DNA of 64,000 nt from Roseiarcus sp963774195 (GCA_963774195.1 CAVZDY010000003.1:124001-188000); one strand, 5' to 3'; counted from the first letter of the stretch, positions 42,781 to 52,503 are shown. The notes: a model not told the origin generated them from the sequence alone. Program-made: numbers and translations.

Positions 42781-42860
42781 TGGATGTGATCAACCCAAAT
42801 CGAAAGCGCGCGTTGAGGGGACCCTTAGCCTAAGGGTTCGGCCCCAGCGTTCGCCCAAAA

Positions 42861-42895
42861 TGGAAACGCCTCTCCCCGACGACGGGGAGAGGCGC
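42861..42895 (-). terminator. gltA transcription terminator
   Basis: A perfect 12 bp stem CGCCTCTCCCCG / CGGGGAGAGGCG with an ACGA loop, about 50 bp past the gltA stop. On the minus strand it is followed by TTTCCATTTT. It separates gltA from the ars operon. Confidence 0.75.
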
Positions 42896-42941
42896 AAACC
42901 CTCACGCAAAATGTCGGCGGTTATCGCCGGCCGCAATTCGC

Positions 42942-44231
42942 TCAGCGATTGCCCGTCGGCTTGTAGTCGCGGCGGGGAGCGCCGGTGTAGAGCTGACGCG
43001 GCCGGCCAATGCGCTGGCTCGGATCCTCGATCATTTCGCTCCACTGGGCGATCCAGCCGACGGTGCGCGCCACCGCGAAGAGCACGGTGAACATCTCGGT
43101 CGGGAAGCCCATCGCCTTCAGCGTAATGCCGGAATAGAAGTCGATGTTCGGGTAGAGCTTCTTCTCGATGAAATATTCGTCGTGCAGCGCGATGCGCTCC
43201 AGCTCCACGGCGACGTCGAGCAGCGGATCGTCCTTGATGCCGAGCTCGTTGAGGACGTCATGCGCGGTGCGTTGCATGATCTTGGCGCGCGGATCGTAGT
43301 TCTTGTAGACGCGGTGGCCGAAGCCCATCAGGCGGAACGGGTCGTTCTTGTCCTTCGCCTTGGCGATGTACTTGGGAATGTTGTCGACGCTGCCGATCTC
43401 GCCGAGCATCTTCAGCGCGGCTTCGTTGGCGCCGCCGTGAGCAGGGCCCCAGAGACAGGCGATGCCGGCGGCGATGCAGGCGAACGGGTTCGCGCCCGAC
43501 GAGCCGGCGAGACGCACGGTCGAGGTCGAGGCGTTCTGCTCGTGATCGGCGTGCAGGATGAAGATGCGGTCGAGCGCGCGCGAGAGGACCGGATTGACCT
43601 TGTACTCCTCGCAGGGAACCGCGAAGCACATGCGCAGGAAGTTCGAGGCGTAATCGAGTTCGTTCTTCGGAAAAACGAACGGCTGGCCGACCGAATACTT
43701 GTACGCCATCGCGGCAAGCGTCGGCACCTTGGCGATCATCCGGATCGAGGCGATCATCCGCTGACGTTCGTCGGAGATGTCGGTCGAGTCGTGATAGAAG
43801 GCGGCTAGCGCGCCCACGCTCGCCACCATGACGGACATCGGATGCGCGTCGCGGCGGAAGCCCTGGAAGAAACGCGCCATCTGCTCGTGCACCATCGTGT
43901 GGCGCGCGACGCGGTAGTCGAAGTCGGCCTTCTGGGACGCGGTCGGCAACTCCCCGTAGAGGAGGAGATAGCAGGTCTCGAGGAAGTCGCCGTGCTCGGC
44001 GATCTCGTCGATCGGGTAGCCGCGATAGAGCAGAACGCCCTCGTCGCCGTCGATGTAGGTAATCTTCGATTCCGTGCTCGCAGTCGAAGTGAAGCCCGGA
44101 TCGTAAGTGAACATTCCCGTTTGCGCGTAGAGCTTGCCGATATCCACTACCGAGGGGCCGATGGTTCCAGCCTTCACCGGCAAGTCGACGCTCTTGTCGC
44201 CGATTTTGAGGCTCGCGGACGTTTCGGACAT
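42942..44231 (-). CDS. gltA: Citrate synthase
   Basis: A 429-residue type I citrate synthase, the entry enzyme of the TCA cycle. Active-site blocks are LWGPAHGGANEAALKML (His), LMGFGHRVYKNYDPRA (His) and VELERIALHDEYF/KLYPNIDFYSG (Asp). The N-terminal GKLYAQTGMFTYDPGFTSTASTESKITYIDG is typical of the large proteobacterial form. ATG 44231 has AAGGAG upstream; the TTG one codon earlier is less likely. Usually beside lpxB and gltX in this order; here both gaps are enlarged by accessory genes. Confidence 0.96.
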   Translation of the reverse strand: MSETSASLKIGDKSVDLPVKAGTIGPSVVDIGKLYAQTGMFTYDPGFTSTASTESKITYIDGDEGVLLYRGYPIDEIAEHGDFLETCYLLLYGELPTASQKADFDYRVARHTMVHEQMARFFQGFRRDAHPMSVMVASVGALAAFYHDSTDISDERQRMIASIRMIAKVPTLAAMAYKYSVGQPFVFPKNELDYASNFLRMCFAVPCEEYKVNPVLSRALDRIFILHADHEQNASTSTVRLAGSSGANPFACIAAGIACLWGPAHGGANEAALKMLGEIGSVDNIPKYIAKAKDKNDPFRLMGFGHRVYKNYDPRAKIMQRTAHDVLNELGIKDDPLLDVAVELERIALHDEYFIEKKLYPNIDFYSGITLKAMGFPTEMFTVLFAVARTVGWIAQWSEMIEDPSQRIGRPRQLYTGAPRRDYKPTGNR

Positions 44232-44367
44232 CAACCTTCTCCTTCGACGCGCATGGCCACCTGGGTGGCAGCGCGAATGCCACGGTTTGTGCAGCGCAGT
44301 AGCGGTATCGGATCCGGCTTATTGCGACAAGTCAATAATCCGACACGCGCGGCCTGTTGCCGCAGCG

Positions 44368-45681
44368 CTATTCCGGATTTTCGTAGCTGAATGTCTGGGC
44401 GTTTTCGTCGTAGGCGAACAGCTCGCCATAGCGGCCGAGGTTGATAATCGCCCGCAAAGTCCGCTCCGCGTAGTCTTCGGACATGTAGTCCTCGAGCTCC
44501 TCGCGAAAGCGCGTGGCGGGCGCACGGTGGCTCGGTCGTTCGTCCAGCACATGCTTGATATGCGCAGCGAGCGGGATGTTCGACAGCAATTGATCGCCGA
44601 ACAGTTTCTTGCGCTGGTCGACGTCCATGTCGACGAAGCGCTTACCGGCGCTCGTCAGCTTGATGTCGGCGTCGGCGAATTCCGCGAGGTGCAGCAATTG
44701 CAGCGTTTCGCCGAGGGGGAAGAGATCGTCGATCTCGAGTTGCAGCGAATTTGCGAGGTGCGGCAGATCCGCTTGCCCGTCGTAGGGCGGCGCCGCGATC
44801 TCCTCGAGCATGCCGGCGAGCGAGTTGGTCGAGACGAGCGGCAGCGCGAGACCAAGCCCGGCGCCTTGCGCGGCCGCTTCGCGGCCGGCGGGCTTCGGTT
44901 CCGGGCGCTGCGTCATCAGCGCATAAATCTTGTCGACCAGTTGTCGGAATTCCTGGTCGAGACGATCGCGTGGATGGGGCAGGGGGATGGCGATCTCCGC
45001 GGCGACGCGGCCGGGATTGGAGGACAGCACGAGCACGCGGTCGCACATCAGCACCGCTTCCTCGATGTTGTGCGTGACCATCAGGATCGACTTGATCGGG
45101 ATGCGGCCTTCCTGCCACAGGTCCAGCAGGTCGGTGCGCAAGGTCTCGGCGGTGAGGACGTCGAGCGCCGAGAAGGGCTCGTCCATCAGCAGAATCTGCG
45201 GCTGCACGACGAGCGCGCGAGCGAAGCCGACGCGCTGGCGCATTCCGCCGGAAAGCTCTTTCGGATAGGCGGATTCGAAGCCGTCGAGGCCGATCACGTC
45301 GATGGCCTGCACCGCGCGGGTGCGCGCCTCGTCGAGCGGGACGCCAAGCGCGCGCAGGCCGAGTTCGACGTTGTCGAGCACGGTCAGCCAGGGAAACAGC
45401 GCGAAGCTTTGGAACACCATCGCCACGCCTTCGGCCGGGCCGTCGACCGGCGCGCCGTCGATCGTCACCGTTCCCTGAACGGGACGCGACAGGCCGGCGA
45501 TGATGCGCAGCAGGCTCGATTTGCCGCAGCCGGAGCGGCCCAGCAGGGCGACGATCTCGCCGGTTCTGAGCTGGAGGCTCACGTCCTGCAGCACCGGCGC
45601 GCCGGGCTCGCCGGAGCCTTTGGAATAGGTCTGGCTGATGTGGTTGACGTCCAGCAGCACCGTGGCGGAAGGATCGAGCAT
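44368..45681 (-). CDS. ABC transporter ATPase with C-terminal AAA-associated domain (NitT/TauT type)
   Basis: A 437-residue protein. The N-terminal ATPase (about 1-265) has GRSGCGKSS, VFQSFALFPW, ELSGGMRQR, ILLMDEPFSALD and MVTHNIEEAV. The C-terminal region (about 290-430) matches the AAA-associated C domain: LQLEIDDLFPLGETLQLLHLAEFADADIKLT, GKRFVDMDVDQRKKLFGDQLL and AERTLRAIINLGRYGELFAYDE. That domain resembles a winged helix and its role is unknown. It pairs with the fused permease upstream; no binding protein gene is adjacent. Confidence 0.88.
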   Translation of the reverse strand: MLDPSATVLLDVNHISQTYSKGSGEPGAPVLQDVSLQLRTGEIVALLGRSGCGKSSLLRIIAGLSRPVQGTVTIDGAPVDGPAEGVAMVFQSFALFPWLTVLDNVELGLRALGVPLDEARTRAVQAIDVIGLDGFESAYPKELSGGMRQRVGFARALVVQPQILLMDEPFSALDVLTAETLRTDLLDLWQEGRIPIKSILMVTHNIEEAVLMCDRVLVLSSNPGRVAAEIAIPLPHPRDRLDQEFRQLVDKIYALMTQRPEPKPAGREAAAQGAGLGLALPLVSTNSLAGMLEEIAAPPYDGQADLPHLANSLQLEIDDLFPLGETLQLLHLAEFADADIKLTSAGKRFVDMDVDQRKKLFGDQLLSNIPLAAHIKHVLDERPSHRAPATRFREELEDYMSEDYAERTLRAIINLGRYGELFAYDENAQTFSYENPE

Positions 45682-45702
45682 CGCGGTCTCCTTGGATCGG
45701 CG

Positions 45703-47469
45703 TTACAGGCGCAGCCGCCGTTCCGCATAAGCATACAGGCGGCGCCAGAAGAGCCTGTTGAAGAGGGTGACGAAAATCGACATGACGGCGACGCCGAGAA
45801 CGATCCTCGGGAAGTCGCCCTTCTCGGTCGCTTCCGCGATATAGTGACCGATGCCATGCGCGCTAACGGTCTGGTCTTTCCACTTGACGTATTCGGCGAC
45901 GATCGAGGCGTTCCACGAGCCGCCGGAGGCAGTGATCGCGCCGGTGAGGTAAAAGGGCGCGATGCCGGGAAGGATGACCTTCCGCCACCAGTCCAAGCCG
46001 CGGACGCGGAAGTTGGTCGCCGCTTCGCGCAGATCGTTGGGAAAGGCCGACGCACCGCCGATCGTGTTGAAGACGATGTACCATTGTGTGCCGAACACGA
46101 TCAGCAGGCTGAGCCAGATGTCGGGATTGAGGTTGAAGGTCACAATGAGGCTGACCGCCGCGCCGAATAGCAGGTTGACGGGGAAGGCGGCGAGGAACTG
46201 GGCGATCGGCTGCACCGCTTCCGCCCATCGCGGCCTGAGGCCGATCCACACGCTGATCGGCACCCAGATCACCGTCGCCAGCGCCATCAGCACGATCACG
46301 CGGATCAACGTATAGAACGTCAAGACGATCGCGTGCGCGACATCGGGCCAACCCAGCTCGGTCCCGACATAGGCGACGACGCTCCACAGCGCCCACAGCG
46401 CAACGGCGACGATGACGGCGATCCAGAGCGCGTCGACCACGCGAGAGGGCTCCGAACTCGATTTCTTGCTGACAGGCCCGCCAGGCGCGAGTATGGGCAG
46501 GCTGAGGCGCCAGAAGCTGATCCCGCTCAAAGCGGCGGCGATCGGACGCACGGCCAAGCGGATCCAATAGGTGTGCGCCAAGAGGTCGAGCACCCAGGAG
46601 CGCTCCACCTCCTGGCCGACTGACAGCTCGACGCGGAATTTGGCGGCCCAGGCGATGATCGGGCGGAACAACAATTGATCGTAGATCAGGATGACGACGC
46701 CCATGGTGGCGACCGCCGCGGCGATCGCGTCCCAGCGGCCGGCGTTGTTGGCGGTCGCGATGTAGGAACCGACGCCGGGGAGCGTGATCGTCGTGTCGCC
46801 GACGGTGATCGCCTCCGCGGCCACGACGAAGAACCAGCCGCCCGACATCGACATCATCGTATTCCAGATGAGGCCGGGCACTGCGAAGGGCGCCTCGAGC
46901 TGCCAGAACTTCTGCCAACCGGTCAGACGGAAGCCGCGCGCCACTTCGTCGAGATCGCGCGGCACCGTGCGCAGCGATTGATAGAACGAAAAGGCCATGT
47001 TCCAGGCCTGGCTGGTGAAGACGGCGAAGATCGCCGCGCATTCCGCGCCCAGCACGTTGCCGGGAAAGAGGTTGAGAAAGAACGTGACGGTGAACGATAG
47101 AAACCCGAGGATCGGCACCGACTGCAAGATGTCGAGCACCGGAATGAGCACCATCTCCGCCCGCCGGCTCTTGGCCGCTAGCGTCGCATAGGTGAAGGTG
47201 AAGACGAACGAGGCGGCGAGCGCGGCGAACATGCGCAGCGCCGTGCGCAACGCGTAGTAAGGCAGTTGCCAATAGTCGAGCGAGATGACGGGCTCGTTGG
47301 CCGGCGGCAACGGAGCCGAAATGCCGTGATAGGCGCGCGCGATCCCCGCCAGCACCGCCATGATCAGGGCAAGCGCCATCAGGTCCCAATGGTTGGGTAG
47401 CACCCGACGGCTGACCGAAGCGATCGCATGAAGTTTCGACATCGGCGCGTTCCGGCTGAGGCTAGTCAT
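45703..47469 (-). CDS. Fused double-domain ABC permease (NitT/TauT type)
   Basis: A 588-residue polytopic protein with two homologous permease halves. The first (about 30-285) has the docking loop DEVARGFRLTGWQKFWQLEAPFAVPGL. The second (about 350-588) has REAATNFRVRGLDWWRKVILPGIAPF. One protein thus supplies both halves of the channel. First gene of a two-gene unit, 21 bp before the ATPase. The start may be the ATG at 47442 instead. Substrate unknown. Confidence 0.88.
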   Translation of the reverse strand: MTSLSRNAPMSKLHAIASVSRRVLPNHWDLMALALIMAVLAGIARAYHGISAPLPPANEPVISLDYWQLPYYALRTALRMFAALAASFVFTFTYATLAAKSRRAEMVLIPVLDILQSVPILGFLSFTVTFFLNLFPGNVLGAECAAIFAVFTSQAWNMAFSFYQSLRTVPRDLDEVARGFRLTGWQKFWQLEAPFAVPGLIWNTMMSMSGGWFFVVAAEAITVGDTTITLPGVGSYIATANNAGRWDAIAAAVATMGVVILIYDQLLFRPIIAWAAKFRVELSVGQEVERSWVLDLLAHTYWIRLAVRPIAAALSGISFWRLSLPILAPGGPVSKKSSSEPSRVVDALWIAVIVAVALWALWSVVAYVGTELGWPDVAHAIVLTFYTLIRVIVLMALATVIWVPISVWIGLRPRWAEAVQPIAQFLAAFPVNLLFGAAVSLIVTFNLNPDIWLSLLIVFGTQWYIVFNTIGGASAFPNDLREAATNFRVRGLDWWRKVILPGIAPFYLTGAITASGGSWNASIVAEYVKWKDQTVSAHGIGHYIAEATEKGDFPRIVLGVAVMSIFVTLFNRLFWRRLYAYAERRLRL

Positions 47470-47539
47470 CGGCGAATTGCTGGCGTGAGGGCGTAACCGT
47501 GGACCATGGGATTACCACATCTCGTGCAGTGGCGAACAG

Positions 47540-47560
47540 AATTGCCGCAGTGCGGCAATT
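47540..47560. repeat. Inverted repeat upstream of the fused-permease operon
   Basis: A perfect 9 bp stem AATTGCCGC / GCGGCAATT with AGT loop, followed by a further TTGCCGCC. It lies between the gltX stop (47652) and the permease start (47469). It could be an operator for the transporter or part of the gltX 3' end; no T-run follows. Confidence 0.5.
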
Positions 47561-47651
47561 GCCGCCGACGTTCGGAACGCAAAGCATCGGCGGCGGCTGC
47601 TTGCCGCAGAGAGATGACTGTGTGACGACAGCGAAGTCCGGCGTGCCGCTC

Positions 47652-49073
47652 TTAGTCGGCGGCTTGGTCTCTCAGCCGCCCGAGGCTTTCCTCGCGGCCG
47701 AGTACAGCGAGCACGTCGAAGATTCCCGGCGAGGTCGCGCGGCCGGTTGCCGCGGCGCGCAACGGCTGCGCAATCGCGCCGAGCTTGGCGCCTTGCTCGG
47801 CGGAATAGTCGCGGACAGCGGCTTCCGTCCTCGCCGCGCTCCAGTCCTGAATCGCCTCGAGGCGCGGCAGCAGCGCCTTGATGTGCAATCGTCCGCCGCG
47901 CGCCAGGATATCCTCGGCCTTCTCGTCCATGGCGAGCGGCCGTTCGGCGAAGAGGAAGCGCGCACCGTCGATGAGTTCGACGAGCGTCTTGGCGCGCTCC
48001 TTGAGGCCGGGCAGCGCCGCTGAAAGCTGGCTGCGCTTGGCGTCGTCGAGCTTGGCGGCGATCTCGGGGCCGCCGGGCAAATGGGGCAGCGCGTCGAGCA
48101 AGATCTGCAACAGCGCCGCGTCCGGCGTCGCGCGCATGAAGTGGCCGTTTATGTTCTCGAGCTTGACGAAGTCGAAGCGCGAGGGCGAGCGGCCGATCGC
48201 CGGCAGATCGAACGCGGCGATCAGTTCCTCGGTCGAGAAGAATTCGCGGTCGCCTTGGCTCCAGCCGAGCCGCACGAGGTAATTGCGCAGCGCCGCCGGC
48301 AGGTAGCCCATCCCCCGATAAGCGTCGATGCCCAGCGCGCCGTGCCGCTTGGAGAGCTTGGCGCCGTCCGGCCCGTGGATCAGCGGAATGTGGGCCACGA
48401 TAGGCACGTCCCAGCCGAGGGCGGAATAGATCTGCATCTGCCGCGCGGCGTTGGTCAGATGGTCGTCGCCGCGGATGATGTGGGTGACCCCCATGTCGTG
48501 GTCGTCGACGACGACGGCGAGCATGTAGGTCGGATTGCCGTCCGAGCGCAGCAGCACGAGGTCGTCGAGTTCCTTGTTGGCGAAGGTCACCTTGCCCTGC
48601 ACCTTGTCCTCGACGATCGTCTCGCCGTCCTGGCGCGCCCGCAGGCGAATCACCGGCCTGACGCCGGCGGGCGCCTCGGAAGGGTCGCGGTCGCGCCAGC
48701 GCCCGTCGTAGCGCATCGGGCGCCCTTCCAAGCGCGCCTTGGCGCGCATCTCCTCGAGCTCCTCGGGACTGGCGTAGCAACGATACGCGCCGCCGGTGGC
48801 GAGCAACTGCTCGGCGACCTCGCGATGACGCGAGGCGCGCTCGAACTGGCTGACCGCCGGGCCGTCCCACTTCAGGCCGAGCCAGTCGAGCCCGTCGATG
48901 ATCGCCTCGACCGCCGCTTGCGTGGAGCGTTCGCGGTCCGTGTCCTCGATGCGCAGCAGAAATTCGCCGCCGAAGCGCTTGGCGTACAGCCAATTGAACA
49001 GCGCCGTGCGGGCGCCGCCGATGTGCAGGAATCCGGTCGGGGAGGGCGCAAAGCGCGTCACGACTTTGGTCAT
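47652..49073 (-). CDS. gltX: Glutamyl-tRNA synthetase
   Basis: A 473-residue class I synthetase. HIGH-type motif in RFAPSPTGFLHIGGARTALFNWLYA and KMSKS-type KLSKRHGALGIDAYRG, with LRIEDTDRERS and YMLAVVVDDHDMGVTHIIRGDDHLTN. Length matches bacterial GltX. ATG 49073 was chosen because the motif begins MTKVVTRFAPSPTG; 27 extra upstream codons lack similarity. It is divergent from comEC. Confidence 0.96.
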   Translation of the reverse strand: MTKVVTRFAPSPTGFLHIGGARTALFNWLYAKRFGGEFLLRIEDTDRERSTQAAVEAIIDGLDWLGLKWDGPAVSQFERASRHREVAEQLLATGGAYRCYASPEELEEMRAKARLEGRPMRYDGRWRDRDPSEAPAGVRPVIRLRARQDGETIVEDKVQGKVTFANKELDDLVLLRSDGNPTYMLAVVVDDHDMGVTHIIRGDDHLTNAARQMQIYSALGWDVPIVAHIPLIHGPDGAKLSKRHGALGIDAYRGMGYLPAALRNYLVRLGWSQGDREFFSTEELIAAFDLPAIGRSPSRFDFVKLENINGHFMRATPDAALLQILLDALPHLPGGPEIAAKLDDAKRSQLSAALPGLKERAKTLVELIDGARFLFAERPLAMDEKAEDILARGGRLHIKALLPRLEAIQDWSAARTEAAVRDYSAEQGAKLGAIAQPLRAAATGRATSPGIFDVLAVLGREESLGRLRDQAAD

Positions 49074-49230
49074 GGCTGATTGTCGATGGGTTGGAGATGG
49101 CTGGCCCGGCAAAGGCCGGCGCGCCGCTGTATCAGAAACGGGCGGCCGGGACAAAGGAATGATGACGTCGGGGCCGCGACTTCTCCGTCGCTACTTTTCC
49201 ACTGCATCGATATGTGTTTAGCTTCGCGTC

Positions 49231-51480
49231 ATGACGACTTCCGCGCGGTCTGGCGTCCTCGCCGCCGTAGGCCGCCTCGGCGCGGCCGCGGCGATGCCGG
49301 ATTGGCGCGCCCTGTTCGCTGGCGCGCTGGTTAGGGAAGCCGACGAGCGGCGCTTCTTTCTCTGGATTCCGGTCGCGGCGATGGGCGGCGTCGCGCTCAA
49401 TCTGTCGGCGGACCGCGAGCCGGCGCTGTGGCTGCCGGCGCTGCTCGCCGCCGTCTTTGCCGTGCTCGCCCTTCTGGCGCGGGCGCGGCCGGTCGCCTTC
49501 GGTGTCTCGATCGGCCTCGCGGCGCTGTTCGCCGGCTTTTTCTCGATGGGGCTGCGCACGGCGCGCGTCGCGACGCCGATGCTCGATCATGTCCGCATCG
49601 TCAAGCTGCAAGGCTTCGTCGATGAGGTCGACATTCGCCCGGTCGGCGCGCGTCTGGTCCTCTCCGTGGTCGAGGCGGGCGACATGCCCGGCGATCTCAA
49701 GCCGCGACGCGTCCGTGTGACGACGCGCAAGGCGCCGAACATCAGCGCCGGCGACTACGTCGCACTGCAGGCACGGTTGCTTCCACCCTCGCGCGCGGTG
49801 CTGCCCGGCGGCTACGACTTCGCGCGCGACGCTTATTTCGAGGGCGTCGGGGCGGTCGGCTCGACGCTTGGCGCCATCGCCGTGCTGGCGCCGCCGCGCG
49901 AGGTCGCGTGGCGCGAGCGTTTCCTCGCGTCGCTCGATCAGGCGCGCAACCGGCTCGCCCTGCGCGTCGACGCGATCATCGGCGGCGACGAAGGCGCGAT
50001 CGCCGCGGCAATGGTGACAGGAAAGCGCGACTTCCTGTCGAACGACGCCAAGGACCTCATCCGTGAGGCCGGCATTTTCCACATCATCACCATTTCCGGC
50101 GTCCAGATGACGCTCGTCGCCGGCATCCTGTTCTCGATCGCGCGACGGCTGCTCGCGCTCTCGCCGTCCCTCGCGCTGCGTTATCCCATCAAGAAATGGG
50201 CGGCCGGCGTCGCGATGGCCGGCTCCTGTCTTTACGATCTCGTCACGGGCTCGCGCGTCGGCACCGAGCGCGCGCTGATCATGACGCTCATCGTCCTGGG
50301 CGCGGTGATTCTCGACCGCCGCGCGCTGACGATGCGCAACCTCGCGCTCGCCGTGGCGGCGATCGTCGCGCTGGAGCCGGAGGCGATCCTGGGCGTCAGC
50401 TTTCAGCTCTCCTTTGCCGCGGTCGGTGCGCTCGTTGCCGTGATGGAGGCGCGCATGGCCCGTCTCGACGACGGCGCCGACCCATTCCTGCCGGTCCGCG
50501 GCCGGCCGCCGCCGCGCGGCGGGCTGGCCAAGCATCTCGTGGAGAAGCCGATCGGCCTGCTCGTTGCGACGCTTTGCGCGACGAGCGCCACCGCCGCCTT
50601 CATGGCCTATCACTTTCACGACCTCAGCCCCTATGTGTTGATCGGCAACCCGCTGACGCTGACGATCATCGAATTTTTCGCTGTGCCGGGCGCTCTGCTC
50701 GGGACGGCGCTTTATCCGCTCGGTCTCGACGGCCCGGTTTGGCTCTATGTCGGCTTCGGCATCAAGATCGTCCTGTGGGTCGCCCGCTTCATCGCCGCCG
50801 CGCCCGGCGCGACGGTGCACGTGCGCGCCTTCGCGCCTTACGCGCTGCCGCTGCTGAGCCTCGCCGTCATGAGCGCGATTCTCTGGCGAAGCTGGCTGTT
50901 CCGCGCCAGCGCCGTCCCGCTGGTCTTGCTTGGCCTGGTCGGCGCGTTCGGCGGCCCGCGCTACGACGCCATTCTCGCGCCGACCGGCGACCTCGTCGCG
51001 GTGCGCGACGCCGACGGCAAGCTCGCGATCGTGGGCAAGCGATTTAACGCCTTCGCCGCCGAACAGTGGCTCGCCGCCGACGGCGACGAGCGCGATCCCG
51101 CCGCGGCGCGCGTTGCGGACGCGTGCGACCGGGTTGGATGCGTCGCCGCTCTGCCGGAAGGCCAGGCGCTGAGCCTCGTCATCGACCGCTCGGCCTTCGA
51201 GGAGGACTGCCAGCGGGCGGACGTGCTGGTCACGCCGCTCAACGCCCCGGCGTCATGCAAGGCGCAGACGTTCGACGAGCCGCGGCTCGCTCAGACCGGC
51301 GCGGCGGGATTGTCTTGGGACGGCGCGCATTTTGTCGTCGCGACCGACCGGTCGCCGCTGGAGGACCGCCCGTGGTCGCCGGCGCCCAAGCGCGAACACT
51401 CCGACCGGGTCGTGCGACCGGGGCAGGGCGGAACGAAGGGGGCCGACCCGGCCGATCCGAGTGACGAGACCGCGGAATAG
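49231..51480 (+). CDS. comEC: ComEC/Rec2 family competence-type DNA channel
   Basis: A 749-residue polytopic membrane protein. An N-terminal DUF4131 region (about 40-200) is followed by the Competence domain: AAAMVTGKRDFLSNDAKDLIREAGIFHIITISGVQMTLVAGILF, GSRVGTERALIMTLIVLGAVILDRRALTMRNLALA and SFQLSFAAVGALV. The C-terminus (about 560-749) is a short soluble part without a clear metallo-beta-lactamase HxHxDH motif. It is predicted to move DNA across the inner membrane; no other competence genes are in the window. Confidence 0.9.
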   Translation: MTTSARSGVLAAVGRLGAAAAMPDWRALFAGALVREADERRFFLWIPVAAMGGVALNLSADREPALWLPALLAAVFAVLALLARARPVAFGVSIGLAALFAGFFSMGLRTARVATPMLDHVRIVKLQGFVDEVDIRPVGARLVLSVVEAGDMPGDLKPRRVRVTTRKAPNISAGDYVALQARLLPPSRAVLPGGYDFARDAYFEGVGAVGSTLGAIAVLAPPREVAWRERFLASLDQARNRLALRVDAIIGGDEGAIAAAMVTGKRDFLSNDAKDLIREAGIFHIITISGVQMTLVAGILFSIARRLLALSPSLALRYPIKKWAAGVAMAGSCLYDLVTGSRVGTERALIMTLIVLGAVILDRRALTMRNLALAVAAIVALEPEAILGVSFQLSFAAVGALVAVMEARMARLDDGADPFLPVRGRPPPRGGLAKHLVEKPIGLLVATLCATSATAAFMAYHFHDLSPYVLIGNPLTLTIIEFFAVPGALLGTALYPLGLDGPVWLYVGFGIKIVLWVARFIAAAPGATVHVRAFAPYALPLLSLAVMSAILWRSWLFRASAVPLVLLGLVGAFGGPRYDAILAPTGDLVAVRDADGKLAIVGKRFNAFAAEQWLAADGDERDPAAARVADACDRVGCVAALPEGQALSLVIDRSAFEEDCQRADVLVTPLNAPASCKAQTFDEPRLAQTGAAGLSWDGAHFVVATDRSPLEDRPWSPAPKREHSDRVVRPGQGGTKGADPADPSDETAE

Positions 51481-51654
51481 AGCCACTGCACGGCGGCCAC
51501 ACTCTGGCCGCTCATTGGAGCCACTGTCCATCCGCATGTGTAAGTCGAGGCCTGAGTCGCAAACGTCGATCGAAATTCCGTTCTTGGATTGCGAGTCCGG
51601 GCGAGCCATCATTTGGCTCGTCGAGCACGCCTCGCCTGAGTCGAGGAGCGGTTT

Positions 51655-52119
51655 ATGACCAAGTTCGCCATTCCGCACGGGGCCTATGTCTTCGTCGGCG
51701 ACGGCCGCAAGGCGCTCTTCTTGCGCAATGACGGCGATCAAGTGTCCCCTAGTCTCGCGACCGAACGCGTGCTCGTCGACGAGGATTCGCCGGCTTACGA
51801 TCGGAGAACGGACCCGCTGGGTTTCAGTTTCGCCGCCACACGCACGACGGGCCGCAGCGCGATGGAGACCCCGGACTGGCATGAGATCGAGGAGGACCGC
51901 TTCGCGCTTCGCGTCGCGGCGGCGCTCGAAGAACTGGTGCGCTCTCATTGGGCGCCGGCGCTGCTGGTGGTCGCGCCGCCCGCAACGCTCGCCGATCTCA
52001 GGCGCGCGCTGCATGACGAGGTGAAGGCGCGCCTCATCGGCGAGATCGACAAGGATCTCACCAACGTCCCGGTCGGGGAGATCGAGCGGCGGATCGCGAG
52101 CGGCGGCGGTCTTATGTGA
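51655..52119 (+). CDS. Host attachment-type protein (baeRF-like)
   Basis: A 154-residue protein of the family annotated as required for attachment to host cells (PF10116). Features: AYVFVGDGRKALFLRNDGD at the start, RFALRVAAALEELVRSHWAPALLVVAPPATLADLRRALHDEV and the C-terminal EIDKDLTNVPVGEIERRI. This C-terminal pattern resembles the eRF1 domain 2-like baeRF group. A cytoplasmic role is likely despite the name. GAGGAG lies 6 nt before the ATG. Confidence 0.82.
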   Translation: MTKFAIPHGAYVFVGDGRKALFLRNDGDQVSPSLATERVLVDEDSPAYDRRTDPLGFSFAATRTTGRSAMETPDWHEIEEDRFALRVAAALEELVRSHWAPALLVVAPPATLADLRRALHDEVKARLIGEIDKDLTNVPVGEIERRIASGGGLM

Positions 52120-52139
52120 TCGGCGCAACATCGCCAATG

Positions 52140-52166
52140 AAAAAGGGCGCCCGAAGGCGCCCCTGT
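52140..52166 (-). terminator. rpmG rho-independent terminator
   Basis: On the minus strand, GGGCGCC-TTCG-GGCGCCC followed by five T, about 30 bp beyond the rpmG stop. The UUCG tetraloop gives a very stable hairpin. Confidence 0.9.
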
Positions 52167-52193
52167 TTCGTCAAGCGCGCGCGAGCGAAAGCT

Positions 52194-52361
52194 TCACTTG
52201 ATCTTGGTTTCCTTGAACTCGACGTGCTTGCGCGCGATCGGGTCGTATTTGGTGAAGGTGAACTTCTCGGTCTTGGTGCGAGCGTTCTTCTTGGTGACGT
52301 AGAAATAGCCGGTGTCGGCGGTCGACAGCAGCTTGATCTTGAGCGAGGCGGCCTTGGCCAT
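52194..52361 (-). CDS. rpmG: 50S ribosomal protein L33
   Basis: A 55-residue protein, translated by hand: MAKAASLKIKLLSTADTG then YFYVTKKNARTKTEK, ending KYDPIARKHVEFKETKIK. This is the alphaproteobacterial L33 without the zinc-binding cysteines. Complete from ATG 52361 to TGA 52194, with a strong terminator beyond. Expected in the large ribosomal subunit. Confidence 0.95.
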   Translation of the reverse strand: MAKAASLKIKLLSTADTGYFYVTKKNARTKTEKFTFTKYDPIARKHVEFKETKIK

Positions 52362-52503
52362 GTCGGGGCGTCCATAAAGGCGCCCTGCGGCGCCGGGGAA
52401 AACGGAAGAGCGCTCTCGGGAAACCCCGCCAGCGCCGGATGCGCCGGAAAATAGTCAGGAGAGACGGGAAGTCAAGCCATTCCCGCGCCGCAGCGTCGAC
52501 GAT

